Below, one piece after another: positions 26,752 through 38,087 of a stretch of 64,000 nt of DNA (positions within the stretch are counted from its first letter, which is position 1; each line of letters begins with the position of its first letter). The DNA comes from Rhynchopus sp. YZ270_cl-10 (Eukaryota; Euglenozoa; Diplonemea; Diplonemida; Diplonemidae), in NCBI GenBank assembly GCA_964035575.1, contig OZ037926.1, positions 682,001 through 746,000 on the forward strand, read 5' to 3'. The position numbers and the translations under genes are program-made. Under the pieces are notes generated by a model. That model did not search any database. It had not been told where the DNA came from and was given only the letters and a program-made list of their open reading frames with translations.

Positions 26752-28440
26752 TGGTTCTCGTGGGAAAAGAAAAATAAAACCTGAAGGACAAACTATGTCT
26801 CTCGTATCTTGAAAGCAAACGTCTTAACCCTTAACCGTAACGCAATGCGCTCAGTGGGCAGACAACAGCAACAGAAAGGTTGGTGAAGATGGTCATAAAC
26901 ACCCTTCTGCCTTCACCCCCCCCTTTTTTTAAAAAATCAGAAGCGAGAGAAGTTTTTTTCCAAGTAAATTAAACGGGGCGGGGGGAGAAAAATGAACACT
27001 TGAAAGATGAATGTGCCTCTTGAATAGCCCACTGCCTCTGTCTCTCTCTCTCTCTCTGATCCACTGAAAGAAGCACGTTTGTATGTGGGTAATGTACTGT
27101 ACAGCAGCAACGATGGGGGAGGAAGGCGTGTGTGTCGGGTGGGGGGTGTGTGCCTGGACGGCTTTCGTCACTTTGATAATGAAAAAAATGAAAAAAAAAA
27201 GAGGCCCTGCTACAGGGAGATGTGCGGGTTGCCCCCAGTCGCAGTGTGGAACCCCGCTATGTAGCACACCAAGCGAGAGGCAGTACCAGCGGCGTGGCTA
27301 CCAAAAATAAAAAAAACATATGTAGTCAAGCGTCGGTGAAGAGAAAAAAAAAATTGACTTGAATTACAAAGCCCTCTCGTGACAGTGCACCTTGGTATAT
27401 GACCAAAAAAAAAAGCCGATTTTGCGAGGTGAAAATCCTAAGCTCGCATTCGCACACCTTAACAGGGAATGGACAATAGTGACAACAACACCCGTACTCG
27501 GAAGCAGGAGAGAGATTGAGAAAACGTAAACAGGGTGTAGAACAGGGGGGGTAAGAGAGAGAGAGAAAACTTGGTAAGATGAATCCTAAGACACTCTCTG
27601 TGCGTAGAAAAAAAAAAGAAGAAGAAGAAAAAAGCGTCCCCCAGTACGACCCACCATTTGGGTGAAACATAAAAATCAGAAAAAAAAAAGAGGATCGATG
27701 GGAAAGGGGAACGACACGTACACAACACACACACGCGATGAAAAAATAGGGGAGGGGGAGGGGCACTCACAGGCACACGGCTACAGATAAACAGGTGGAA
27801 ATAAGGTATCCATTTTTTTTTTCTGGATCTACGGGAAAATGTGGGGGTGTGCGTACGTGGGTTTTGTTTGTTTTTGCTCTTTTTTGCCTCTTCCTCTAAA
27901 AGCGGGGGAAGTGTTTGAAGCGGGGGGGTGATGCCGCAGTTATTACTGTGCTATTTCCTTTTCTTTTCAAACACAGACACACACAGCACGCTGGCACATT
28001 CCTCCTCTACTAGACGATGGAGGGACAGCACCGCAGTGTCATGCTTACGAGATGGAAGTAAAGAGACCAGGCTTTTTTCTAAATCGGGTCCAAAATTTCC
28101 CAAAAACCGAAAATCAATAGTAAAAAAAGTGCGCAACATACCTGTGCATTTTCCCCCAAAAAAAGTGCGTTCCCCCCCCCTGAAAGTGCGTTTTGTCGCA
28201 TTTCCGAGCCGATCCCGGCATGTGGTGGGGTCATTTTGGAAAAACGGACATTTTTTTGAGTAGTTGAATTTTCTCACTTTTTCCACAGTCTCACCTATGT
28301 GTAGTGGGTGTGCGGTTGGGTGGTGTGGGTGGGTGAATGTGGGTGGATTGCAAGAGACAAAATAGAGGATGGTGGTGCTATCCGGGGGGCGGCGTTTTGC
28401 AAAGTTTCACAAAATTTCAATCAAAATCACAACTTTTCAC

Positions 28441-28622
28441 AGTACAGTACAGTACAGTACAGTACAGTACAGTACAGTACAGTACAGTACAGTACAGTAC
28501 AGTACAGTACAGTACAGTACAGTACAGTACAGTACAGTACAGTACAGTACAGTACAGTACAGTACAGTACAGTACAGTACAGTACAGTACAGTACAGTAC
28601 AGTACAGTACAGGACAGTACAG
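28441..28622. repeat. (AGTAC)n pentanucleotide array
   Basis: 34 perfect AGTAC units (28,441-28,610), then AGGAC and one more unit. A five-base unit without stops gives open frames in all plus-strand frames, so coding calls across it are artefacts. Confidence 0.97.
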
Positions 28623-28672
28623 CCTATGCGGTGGTCATCCCTGCAAAAAACCTTGGAATTTTCCCCCGCAAA

Positions 28673-29502
28673 CAGGGTATTTCCTAAATCGGGGTCCCAA
28701 AATCTCAAAATCCGGAATCGGGTGCAAAAAAAGCGCGCTGAGCAACGTTAGGGTTTTTTGTGCAGAAAACTGAGTTATGGTGCATTTCCGAGCCAATCCC
28801 GGCTTGTGGTGGGGTCACTTTGCCGAAATGGCCAAGTTCTTGGTGTTGGTCAAAATGAGTGTAAGGTAAAGGGGACCAGGTAAATCCCACAACCCAGATT
28901 TTCTCTCCCTGATCCTGAAAACATGAAAATGCCCGAAAACACCGGCATTTGCATTTTCGGAATCCGCCCGTTCTGTGGTGGGGTCAATTTGCCGAAATGG
29001 ACAAGTCCTTGGTTTTGGTCAAAACCCGTCAGTGTAAGGTAAAGGGGCCAAGTGTTTGCCTGTAGGAACAGGCAGCGCCGCAGGCGCACGGTACCCAACA
29101 TCGGTGAAAATAAAAATTCCCGAAAACTGCTTTATTTGAATGATTGGAGCGATCCAGAACAGCGAACATACTTTTTTCGGAAAAATACCAAAAAATAGGC
29201 ACTTTAAATACAGCTACCCTAACATAAAAAAAGGGGGGAAATGTGCCCGCCGCAGGCGGAATTTTTTTTTGGCCTGTGAACTTTTTTTCCGGACTTTTTT
29301 GCGTTATTTTGCAAGATCGGGGCTCCGAGGTTCGGAATATTTTTTCCTCGGACATTTTTACCTCACCCTGTGCTCCTTCCCACGACTACTCTCCCCTTGC
29401 AAAAAAAGCGCGGAACACCTGAAAACCCCCCTTGCAAAAAAAGCGCGGAACTTTTTCTGAAAAAATCTCGGGAGACGGGTAGTGGATTTAGGAAATACCC
29501 TG
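28673..29502. mobile_element. hAT-like non-autonomous element
   Basis: 830 bases, beginning CAGGGTATTTCCTAAATC and ending with its complement. A perfect 8-base target duplication CCCGCAAA flanks it on both sides. It has an internal tandem pair: two segments at about 28,781-28,868 and 28,961-29,050 share GTGGTGGGGTCA, then TTTGCCGAAATGG, then GTAAGGTAAAGGGG. It contains the GC palindrome GCGCCGCAGGCGCACGGTAC as in the element at 23,574. No transposase frame. Confidence 0.85.
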
Positions 29503-30359
29503 CCCGCAAAACATGTTTTTTTTTTTTTTTTGCTTTTTGCCACTTTCAGGTGATTTCTGCACTTTTGGGGTCAATGTTGTGCACAAACTGGCTTCTGGAA
29601 CCCTAAAACCAAAAAACCCCAAAAAATACCCACAAAGTAAAAATGAAGCCCACCCCCATTTTGCGTACATTTTGCGTACTTGTTGCGTAGTTGTTGCGTA
29701 CTTGGGATTTTTTTTTTCTGGAGTACCAACTGTGTTATTTTTTTCTTCAAAAATGTTGTTTTTGGACAGTTTGAGGACATGACGACCACCATTTTTTTTC
29801 TCGGTCACTTTATCCCGAAGAAACCCACCTACCTTCTACCGAGTAAAAAAAGTGCGCTGGGTGGGACCTTATAGCCGGGAAATAAAGTGCGCACATTTTA
29901 TTTTTTCAAAACCCCAATATCAATACCTGATTTAGAAAAAAGCCTGAAAGAGACTTGGGAGGTTTTTTTTTTTTTTGCTTCTTTCAATTTCCTTTTTCTT
30001 TAAAAAATACTCAATTTTTTTCTTATCATTCTCCAAAGGGAGCAATGGGGTGGGTTGTGCGTGGAGACCCTTTGTCTTTGTCTTTTTTGATTCGGGTGAA
30101 TTTTCTTTTTGGTTTTTTTCATTGCTGCACACGGGTTGACTCAGGGGAAAACGCGCCTTTTTTTCACACAAAAAAAGGGGAAAAAAGTTGATTTGAAATA
30201 CAAAGCCCTCTCGTGAACAGTGTACCTCTAAAAAAAGAGCATAATTTTTCAGATAATACTCACATCTTTTAAACAGAATGAATTGAATAGAACGACCAGC
30301 ATAAGCGCAGCGCAATCTTAATCAAACCCCTCCTCCCTCCCTCCCCCCCCCCCCCCCCC

Positions 30360-32078
30360 TAGGGGGTCCGACTCCTAATAGACTTGTGTATAAATTTTCG
30401 TACAAAAAACTCATTATTAAACTTCTGGTCATCTCCAAGGCAACTGCGGGTGAAAAACACCCTCAGAGTGGGTCACAGGGGGCCTGTGGGCCGAAAAACG
30501 ACCCAGAAGCCACCCCAGAATACAAAAAAATGGAAAAAAATAGTGAAAAAACGGCTTTTTGACGGTTTTGGCCACTTTGGGCAAAATAGCGTTTTTTCAA
30601 GAAAAAACCAAAAAAACGGTTATTTTTTGACATCACAAAACCTCCTTTGGCACAAATATACCCCAAAAGTGGCCTGTGAGTCCATTCCAACCTGTTTTGG
30701 ACATATTTGACACTTTTGGAAGTGTTTTTTTGGTGTTTTTACGTCAAAAAACATACCCTGGCAATACCCTGACCGCGCTCCGGCAGCATTCCAGCATGCT
30801 GTTTGACCCATATAGGGGTCAAGAAATGGCCAAAAACCCCCGAAAAAGCACTCCGGGAACCCAGATAGTTCCAAATATCCACCAGACACCCACCCAAACA
30901 CCGCAGAAACACGACAGAAAGTCGTCTTGAAAAACACACTTTTTTCAAAAAGCTCGTCAGACAGGCTCCATAATAGCCTTTTTGAAAAAAGTGTGTTTTT
31001 CAAGACGACTTTCTGTCGTGTTTCTGCGGTGTTTGGGTGGGTGTCTGGTGGATATTTGGAACTATCTGGGTTCCCGGAGTGCTTTTTCGGGGGTTTTTGG
31101 CCATTTCTTGACCCCTATATGGGTCAAACAGCATGCTGGAATGCTGCCGGAGCGCGGTCAGGGTATTGCCAGGGTATGTTTTTTGACGTAAAAACACCAA
31201 AAAAACACTTCCAAAAGTGTCAAATATGTCCAAAACAGGTTGGAATGGACTCACAGGCCACTTTTGGGGTATATTTGTGCCAAAGGAGGTTTTGTGATGT
31301 CAAAAAATAACCGTTTTTTTGGTTTTTTCTTGAAAAAACGCTATTTTGCCCAACATGGCCAAAACCGTCAAAAAGCCGTTTTTTCACTATTTTTTTCCAT
31401 TTTTTTGCACGGGTCGGGAAAGATCTTTTTTTTTTTTTTTTTTTCGAGAAAAAAAATCCTCTTCTCCCGAAAAAAAAAAAAAAAAAAAAAGATTTTTGGG
31501 AGAAAAAAAAAAAGAGAAAAGATTTGAAAATCCTGGGAAAATCCTGAAAAAATCCTGAAAAATCCTGGAAAAATCCATGAAATTTCATGAAAAATCTCGA
31601 GATCTTGAGAAATCTTTGAAAAAAAAAAAAAAGATTTTCAAAATCTTTTTTTTTTTTTCCCCAAAAAGATTTTTCAAAATCCCAAAAATCTTTTTTATCT
31701 TTTTTTTGAGAAAAAAAAGATTTTCAAGATCTTTTTCATCTTTTTTTCTCTTTTTTTCCTTTTTTTTCCTTTTTTTTTCAGGATTTTTCAAAGATCTCAA
31801 AGATCTCGAGAGATCCTGAAAAAAAAAGACAAAAATCCTGAAAATCTTGATTTTTTTTTTTTTCCTCCCGAGATTCTCGAAAAAAGACAAAAAAAGACAA
31901 AAGATCTTTCCTGACCCGTGTTTTTGTATTCTGGGGTGGCTTCTGGGTCGTTTTTCGGCCCACAGGACCCCTGTGACCCACTCTGAGGGTGTTTTTCACC
32001 CGCAGTTGCCTTGGAGATGACCAGAAGTTTAATAATGAGTTTTTTGTACGGTAATTTTACTCACAGTCGGACCCCCTA
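30360..32078. mobile_element. Foldback element with about 550-base inverted arms
   Basis: Arms at about 30,398-30,952 and 30,978-32,053 are near-perfect complements around a 25-base spacer (30,953-30,977). Outermost is TAGGGGGTCCGACT on the left and its complement on the right, both set in C runs. The right arm is interrupted by a 513-base insertion, listed separately. Identical frames on opposite strands are simply the palindrome and not genes. The arms differ at only a few bases, so they are young or kept alike by gene conversion. No transposase is encoded. Confidence 0.85.
31408..31920. mobile_element. Nested MITE inside the foldback
   Basis: 513 bases with ends CACGGGTCGGGAAAGATCTT and the complement of CACGGGTCAGGAAAGATCTT. 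It is flanked by TTTTTG on both sides; comparison with the uninterrupted left arm shows this is a target duplication of six or more bases. The interior is almost only A, T and short GATC/AAATCC motifs. It clearly inserted after the foldback formed. Confidence 0.8.
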
Positions 32079-32195
32079 CCCCCCCCCCCCCCTAATCCCA
32101 CCCTCTCCCCATAACCCCCCCAAACCCCTTTTTTTTGTTGTATTTACATTTTTTTTTTTTTTGAAAAACCTCAAAAAGAAGGTACTATGTTACAT

Positions 32196-33413
32196 TCACA
32201 GCGCATCATCACAGATGAATCGGTTTCCCTCAGAGAATTTGCCTGTATAGAAGCGGCGTTGCTTGCCAAAGGTGGGCTGTTGTTTGCGGACTTCTTGGTC
32301 AAGCACGGTGTGGGTTTGCGCTTTTACGGGGGCGGTGTTGTCGATGACTTTGACGGGGTTGGATTTGAGGAATTTCCCGCGTTTGATAGAGTTTTCACGT
32401 TCTTCTTTTGTGACCGGGGATGCGTTGAGGAATTGAAGCTGTGGCAGCTTCCAGATGACAAACAAACGTTGCCTTTCCGCCTCCGCCTTCGACGCCCCGC
32501 CCAGCTCGCTTTTACACCCCGGGTTCCCCAGAACACTCAGATACTGCAGCTTCGGCGCGTTCACCTCAAGCAGCTCAACAGCCTCCTCGATATCGTCAAT
32601 GAGGTTCTTGTTCAGCCAGAAGGTTTTGAGGTTCGGCATGGTGGGGAAGGCAGACAGAGAGGTGATGGCGTTGTTGTCCACAGTCAGCACCTCAAGGGAG
32701 GAGTACACATCGATGCCCTGAACGTGAATTGAATGGAGTTTATTTATGAAAGTTTTTAGCTTCGCCTTGGTAAAGGGAGGAAGGGCGCGGGGAGGTCAAT
32801 ATGGATTTAATACAGCACCCAAAAGTTTGGTACATTTTAGTACACCTCTTTTAAACACACGGTGGTAGACTCCTTGGTCCGTGTTTCAAGACGTAGTTAA
32901 AGGTCGCTATGTCAGGTGCTCTATAAGTCTCTTGCAACGCAACAGATATTTTAGAATCGCGAATACGACTGGTTGGGGCATTGTGTGGCAACACAGTGGA
33001 CGATACCCAGGCCGGGGCGGACTGGGGACAATGGATACAGGCTGCGACACACCGAGACATTTTCCTGCAGGAGGCAGAGGCGGCGATGAAGGGCATCAGA
33101 GCTGCATTTGGAGAGCGGTTCCTCAAATAGTGGGACCCTCCTGCTGGTGGACAACGGTAGGGGGGGGAACACCGCCCTGGGTTTTGAAAAGAGTTGTCTC
33201 TTCCTTCGCGGATCGTTTGAAGAAAGAGTGGAAAATTATGCTAAAAAAACGCAGCTCAAAGGGACATACCTCTAAGGTCTGAAGGTCATTGTAAGACGCG
33301 TCTATCAATCTGATCTCTTCTGCCCGCCCTTTCCCGAGACCCCCTAGCTTTTGAAGCCCGCAGGCCACCTGGCGCACCTCACTGGTGTCTGCGTGCGAAC
33401 CGTCAAGGCACAT
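32196..33413 (-). CDS. Leucine-rich repeat protein, LRMDA-like
   Basis: Two exons: 33,413-33,270 (48 codons, donor GTATGT) and 32,717-32,196 (acceptor TTCAG), joined in phase 0, giving 221 residues. The ATG at 33,413 (MCLDGSHADT) is preferred over an upstream GTG. Leucine-rich repeats lie at about residues 34-110: IRLIDASYNDLQTLE, LEVLTVDNNAITSL, LKTFWLNKNLIDDI and LQYLSVLGNPGC. The capping segment RLFVIWKLPQLQFLN is followed by PVTKEERENSIKRG, which resembles the leucine-rich melanocyte differentiation-associated (LRMDA/C10orf11-type) group and other small LRR proteins. Such proteins are binding scaffolds; the partner is unknown. The 552-base intron is the longest identified here and includes an unrelated coding-like stretch on the other strand. 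Confidence 0.85.
32965..33250 (+). other. Coding-like stretch inside an intron
   Basis: GC-rich plus-strand sequence within the LRR gene's intron, with protein-like composition in short frames (for example GADWGQWIQAATHRDIF and TLLLVDNGRGGNTA). No intact gene and no recognised family. It may be a decayed fragment of an inserted element. Identity is a guess. Confidence 0.3.
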
Positions 33414-33865
33414 TGTGTTATTTCTTATCCCCACTCAAGGGTAGTGTAGGTTATATGCCGACTATCTTCAAAAAAACACCAAAAAAAAAACCAAAAAAAA
33501 ACGTAAACTCTAACAAACTCTAAAATATATAGGACAAAAAAAACCCCTGGTTGAAGAGAGGGTTGTGTGTGTGAGAAGGCTTTGCTTTTCCTTTTCGTAT
33601 GATTTTTTTTGTGTTTTTTTTACTCCTGGTTGGGGGTGTGAGAATTGGTGTAGGGGGATGAGAGGGGTGCTTTAAAAAAAAAGTAGTAAGAGGGGCAAAA
33701 ATATTGTCTATTTTTTTTCCCAGAAATACAGACCCCATCCCCTCTAATAGTCTAAAAAAAAATACAAACGTTTTGTAATAAACAATAGATGCACAAAGCA
33801 ACAAAAAAGAGACCTACTCTCATAACGAAAAAAACTTCACCCCTTCACTATCACACCCTCCTCCC

Positions 33866-34465
33866 TTACAATACAACCCCACGATCACGCAACAACATTT
33901 TTGCCTCTGGACACGCCGAGATGACTAACGTTGTGAGACACGACCCTGGATGACGGTGTTCAAACATCCCCACCACTGCAGCCCACTGCTCTACGTTCAC
34001 TATGTCCGACAACGTTCTGTACAGAGCATGAGGGGAGGCTGAGAGGGTGGACACAATACGATCCTGCATGAGATCTGCATTGAACGGTGTGTGCAGCTCC
34101 CCTCTGAGAGAGCCTGTTGTGGGTGGGGTGGGGGAGACGGGGGTGATTGGGGAGAGGGTAGATTTGGAGAGACCCTGGGCTCGGTGTTCCCTGCCTAGAA
34201 TGTCAACATTGACAAAGTCGTGCAGCCGCACTGCTTCTCGTTGAGCCTCCACCAAATCCATTGTTAACGACTGCAACGCATCGTCTTGTCTCGCCAATTC
34301 TACCCGCGCCACCCCTAACTCCCCTATAATATCATCGACCACATGCTTCATCTGTAAAGGATCTGAATTGTACAAACGGGTAACCAACTCCTTCAGCTGC
34401 AGAACAGACATTTCCGAGGCCTTTGTATACCGCCCGCTATGCCCCGTCACGCTGTATGGGTCCAT
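33866..34465 (-). CDS. Coiled-coil protein of unknown function
   Basis: A single-exon frame of 199 residues with ATG at 34,465, preceded on the coding strand by a pyrimidine-rich leader (TTCTTCTCTCTTTCCTTTCC). Residues about 18-85 are a probable amphipathic helix with heptad spacing (LQLKELVTRLYNSDPLQ, VELARQDDALQSLTMDLVE). A Ser/Thr/Pro-rich linker at about 99-117 follows, then a predicted helical C-terminus. No family recognised. It may be a small cytoskeletal or adaptor protein, which is inference only. Confidence 0.7.
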   Translation of the reverse strand: MDPYSVTGHSGRYTKASEMSVLQLKELVTRLYNSDPLQMKHVVDDIIGELGVARVELARQDDALQSLTMDLVEAQREAVRLHDFVNVDILGREHRAQGLSKSTLSPITPVSPTPPTTGSLRGELHTPFNADLMQDRIVSTLSASPHALYRTLSDIVNVEQWAAVVGMFEHRHPGSCLTTLVISACPEAKMLLRDRGVVL

Positions 34466-34685
34466 TGGGATAAAGGAAAGGAAAGAGAGAAGAATAAAAG
34501 AGGGTTATATCATTTGAAAGGAGAGGGTGGTGTTCTGTAGGGTGGGTTGAGTGATATAGTGTAATGTAGAGTTGAAAATACAAAGCCCGCATTGCCTAAA
34601 AGGACAACGGGCTCACCTATTTAAGGGTCGAGATCTCTAACGGAATCAACCAGACAAATCACTCCACCAACCAGGAGCGGGCCAT

Positions 34686-34745
34686 GCACCACCAAAAGCC
34701 CTCTCGTGACAGTGTACCTTGGGTACATGATCGGCTGTACCTTGT
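34686..34745 (+). repeat. Dispersed repeat family B, partial copy
   Basis: AAAAGCCCTCTCGTGACAGT then GTACCTTGGGTACATGAT and CGGCTGTACC. It keeps the core of the roughly 110-base family B repeat but lacks the 3' half. Confidence 0.7.
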
Positions 34746-34886
34746 AATGTGAAGAATTGTTAATAATGTCAAAACAGAGGAAATCGAGGTTCTTTTTTTA
34801 TAAAATGGGATCTAAATAGGGGAAGGAAGTGAATTTGGAGGGGAGGGAAGAAATTTAAAAAAATGTTAAAATTCGGGGTAAAAAAA

Positions 34887-35065
34887 AATAGAAACTTAAC
34901 AAACTCATCACACGATAAAAACCCATGGGGAGAGGTTGTGGTGAAACGCACCACACCTCGACCTTGGTGAGGAGTGGCTCTGCAGCGCGGTTCGTCCCGA
35001 GAACCGCAAAGTGTGTTCAAAATGATTTGTTTCTATTTTTCGTCCCTTCATTTCATGAGGTGACA
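34887..35065 (+). repeat. Structured repeat family G, copy 2
   Basis: Starts AATAGAAACTTAACAAACTC and contains ACCTCGACCTTGGTGAGG and GCGGTTCGTCCCGAGAACCGC-type hairpins at about 34,967-35,010. It ends CATTTCATGAGGTGACA. It is opposite in orientation to copy 1. Confidence 0.8.
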
Positions 35066-35787
35066 AAAAAAAAAATAATGTTTTGTGAAGCAGTGTTCAC
35101 GGAAATAGCAAAAAAAAGTGAAGTGGATAGTGCAAACACTCTCTAGGACGTACGCACAAAAAAGAAAAGAAAAACCAAAGCTCAGATATGTTTACTCTGA
35201 GAAACAGGGTTTTTTGTTTCTGGATTAAGTCGGAAAACGTGAAAATAGGGATGGCTTCTTCGGCGTTGTCACGGAGACGCCGTAATGTAGCTGTATATTT
35301 GAATATTTTTCTGCGATCACTTTAACTGCCCACGCCTTGGGTGTGAGGGAGTCGGAGGAATGCTCACAGAGTCTCTGTATCGTGATGAGATATCAAAACC
35401 CCTCACGAAAGAAGGTTTTTTTTGAAGATGGAAACCTCAGACCACACGTTGATGAAGTACTGAATGAAGAGAGAGAAAGAGAGGAAGAAAAAAAAAATGA
35501 CATGCCGGGTCTTTTCACACCCACATAAGTCAAGCAAAGCTGTGAAAAGTTGTGAATAGTTGTGAAAACCCCGCCCCGTATAGCACCAATACCCGTTTGT
35601 GCGCTCAAAGCCGAGCCGGAAAACAAAAGGTGAAAAAAATGTGTTAAACTGAAGTACGGTTGTTGTGGTTAATTGAGTACTCAAAAAGAAACAAGCGAGC
35701 TTCTGTCTTTTTCAATCCGTTTTGTTTGCCCTGCAGCGCTGCCTCCAATCTTTTTAGAATTGACAACAAGTTGTTTTATCAAAAAAA

Positions 35788-35873
35788 ATTGAAATACAAA
35801 AACCCTCTCGATTGACAGCGCACCTTGGTATATGACTAGCGCACCGGGGGGGACCCTCAACCATGCAGTCCCT
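35788..35873 (+). repeat. Dispersed repeat family B
   Basis: TTGAAATACAAAAACCCTCT, CAGCGCACCTTGGTATATGA, then GCACCGGGGG and AACCATGCAGTCC. This is most of the family B length. Confidence 0.75.
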
Positions 35874-35988
35874 ACAAAAAAAAATACCACAAATTAAACA
35901 AAACGCATTTCTTTTCAAAGGAGATACAAAAAAAAAAACTCTAAAAAAAAGGTACAATTCTAACCCATTTTACCCCCCAAAAAAAAAC

Positions 35989-37377
35989 TCATATGAACTC
36001 AGTGTCATGATTCATGTATGCATGGCTGTGATACACCCTGCCCTCCACTGGAGGTCTTCTTGGTGATGATGCCTTTGATTCAACTGCGCTGTACGATCGC
36101 ATGCTGTCTGCATCCCGCACTGTCTGCGCAACCTTTCTTTGCTTTAGGGTGGCACGCTTTGCTTCTAACTGGAGCACCCTCGCTCTCAGGGTGGCTACCG
36201 AATCTTGCGCTTCACTTACGGAGAGCGGCTGGCACACTGGGAATACGCTTTGTGCAGCTTCTAATGCTCCTTGCGCATCAGCGGGTATAGGGGAGATACT
36301 GGGTTGGGTTGGCAGAGTTTGCATGGTTTGCATGGGTTGCGCACCGTATGCTCGATTCGCAGGAGATGTCTGATCTATTTCGATGTAACTGTGATAGGTC
36401 TGTGGGGTGGGCTGTGGGGCAAGCTGGTAGTGTTGTTGTTGCTGTTGTTGTTGTTGTTGATGTGCCTGCTGCGCATGAAGCTGCGCCTCCGCAATTCGTC
36501 GTTCCGCGTTGAGATTGGTTGTCGCCACGTCTTGCTGCATCGACACCAACCTCCCCTGTTGTTGGTCAATCACTCCATGTAAATGCCGCACCATGCTCTC
36601 CGATTCAACCATCATATGCCGTCCAGTTTCTACATCGGTTTTGAGATGGGAGACTTCATCTCCCATCTTTTTGAGACTATCTGCCGCCTCTTTCATGCTT
36701 TCCTGCATATCCCGCATCTCCGTGCGATGAAGCTCCATTTGCTCCTTGAGGGTTGTATCCCACTCTACGATTTGGGTAGTATGTTTTTGTGTAGCTTCTT
36801 CCAACTCTGCACGCAAACTTTCTTGCGTTGCCACCGCAGTATCCCGCTCTTCAATCAACACAGCAGAGCTCTCCAACGCTGCCTTTGACCTCTGCACTAA
36901 ACTATCATTTTCCGCTGTCAACACCAACACCGAATCCGAAAGCGCCTGAATCTGCGCATCCTTCGCTCGCAACGTCATATCGTATTCCACCTGATTCGGT
37001 CCACGCACCGACGACCTCGTTTTCAAAGCGCCTATCTGCGGTACAGTATGCGCTGCCTGCCGTTCCACCATAGACTGCGTCCGCAGGTCAAGATACGAAG
37101 CCCCATATGGTTGCAACCCTGGAGGTGCAGGAGCCGGCGCAGGATGTGAAGCGCTGAAAGCAACTTTGCCATGTGTATCGTAAAGATCTCCCTTCGGTGT
37201 GATGTGTGAGATGTGCGAGACAGAGCGAGAGTCCAGCGTGGCCGGACCGGACAGTGCAGGTATATGATGGAAATGGTTGAATGTATCAACCGGGTCGTCC
37301 CCTCCAGCTCCATTCAAATACCGATCCACATCCTCACTGCGGTACAGAACAGAAGGTCGTGTGGCTAGATACGTCAT
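35989..37377 (-). CDS. Long coiled-coil protein of unknown function
   Basis: A single-exon frame of 462 residues with ATG at 37,377. The upstream coding-strand sequence has a strong pyrimidine tract ending in CAG. Residues 1-120 look disordered (Pro/Ala-rich near 80-90). Residues about 130-305 form a long coiled coil rich in E, Q, K and L (AKDAQIQALSDSV, LRAELEEATQKHT, MRDMQESMKEAADSLKKMG). A 12-residue Gln run lies near 304-315. A short second helix is at about 388-420 (VATLRARVLQLEAKRATLK). It resembles cytoskeletal or centrosome-type coiled-coil proteins in form only; no family is recognised. Confidence 0.8.
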   Translation of the reverse strand: MTYLATRPSVLYRSEDVDRYLNGAGGDDPVDTFNHFHHIPALSGPATLDSRSVSHISHITPKGDLYDTHGKVAFSASHPAPAPAPPGLQPYGASYLDLRTQSMVERQAAHTVPQIGALKTRSSVRGPNQVEYDMTLRAKDAQIQALSDSVLVLTAENDSLVQRSKAALESSAVLIEERDTAVATQESLRAELEEATQKHTTQIVEWDTTLKEQMELHRTEMRDMQESMKEAADSLKKMGDEVSHLKTDVETGRHMMVESESMVRHLHGVIDQQQGRLVSMQQDVATTNLNAERRIAEAQLHAQQAHQQQQQQQQQHYQLAPQPTPQTYHSYIEIDQTSPANRAYGAQPMQTMQTLPTQPSISPIPADAQGALEAAQSVFPVCQPLSVSEAQDSVATLRARVLQLEAKRATLKQRKVAQTVRDADSMRSYSAVESKASSPRRPPVEGRVYHSHAYMNHDTEFI

Positions 37378-37568
37378 GAATCCTGCATTTGCGTTGCTTT
37401 GTGTTGTCTTCTGAATAAAGGGGGTAAGGAAGAGAGAGAGAGAAAAAGAGAGGGAATGATACTATGTACGTTTCAGACGGCTCCCTTTGGGATATTTTCT
37501 CCGATAAGGGTGTGCATTGGAAGATGTAAAATAGTAGGGGTTGTAAGCAGAGCTGTTGTTAGGTTCAA

Positions 37569-37737
37569 AATAGAAACTTAACACTCATCACACGATAAAA
37601 ACCCCATGGGAGAGGTTGTGGTGAAACGCACGACACCTCGACCTTGGTGAGGAGTGGCTCTGCAGCGCGGTTCGTCCCTAGAACCACAAAGTGTGTTCAA
37701 AGTGCGTTGTTTCTATTTCCTCCTTCATGAGGTGACA
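37569..37737 (+). repeat. Structured repeat family G, copy 3
   Basis: AATAGAAACTTAACACTCAT through CTCGACCTTGGTGAGGAG and GCGGTTCGTCCCTAGAACC to ATGAGGTGACA. It lies just upstream of the 462-residue coiled-coil gene. Confidence 0.8.
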
Positions 37738-38051
37738 AAAAAAAAAATGGGGGTGAAAGAGGAAGGTATCAACGTGTCGCATGGCACCAATATATATCGG
37801 GCTAAGTTTTTTTAAAAAGAACGTAGTGTTTCTTCTGCCAAAACAAAAAAAAAAAAAAATAAAAATCCCAGGCACCGTAAAACCCCATCCATATCCCTCT
37901 CTTTTGACCAAGCATCCTGTTGCATTGCGTGTCTTCAGTTTTGTTTCCTTTGTATCACAAACAAAGCCCATATAAAAGAAATTTGAGGGCACCCTATTGG
38001 CCCACAAAAAAGCTAGCGAAAAAAAAACAAAAAAAAAAAATTAGGGGTTTA

Positions 38052-38087
38052 TGAGATGAACCTAAGCCTCTCGTGCTAAGCCGCCTT
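38052..38087 (+). repeat. Hairpin repeat family A
   Basis: GAGATGAACCTAAGC, CTCTCGT, GCTAAGCCGCCTT. Arm pairing is largely kept. Confidence 0.8.

Larger units (their letters stand above)
20251..32195. other. Repeat-rich gene desert
   Basis: Twelve kilobases with no gene I can support. It contains hairpin repeats, two hAT-like elements, several MITEs, the AGTAC array and the foldback, all listed separately. Remaining stretches (20,324-21,587, 22,313-23,573, 24,433-25,690, 26,752-28,440, 29,503-30,359) are AT-rich with homopolymers. 28,073-28,262 resembles the left interior of the hAT-like element at 28,673 and is probably a fragment of a relative. 29,655-29,705 has four imperfect TTGCGTACTTG units. 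Confidence 0.6.

Noticed and set aside
28308-28773. YSTVQ-repeat proteins over the AGTAC array
   Set aside because: All plus-strand frames and at least one minus-strand frame are open because the five-base unit has no stop; this is an artefact of the array.
30620-31310. Two identical 127-residue proteins on opposite strands
   Set aside because: They are the same sequence read from the two arms of the foldback; no domain is present and the composition is not coding-like.
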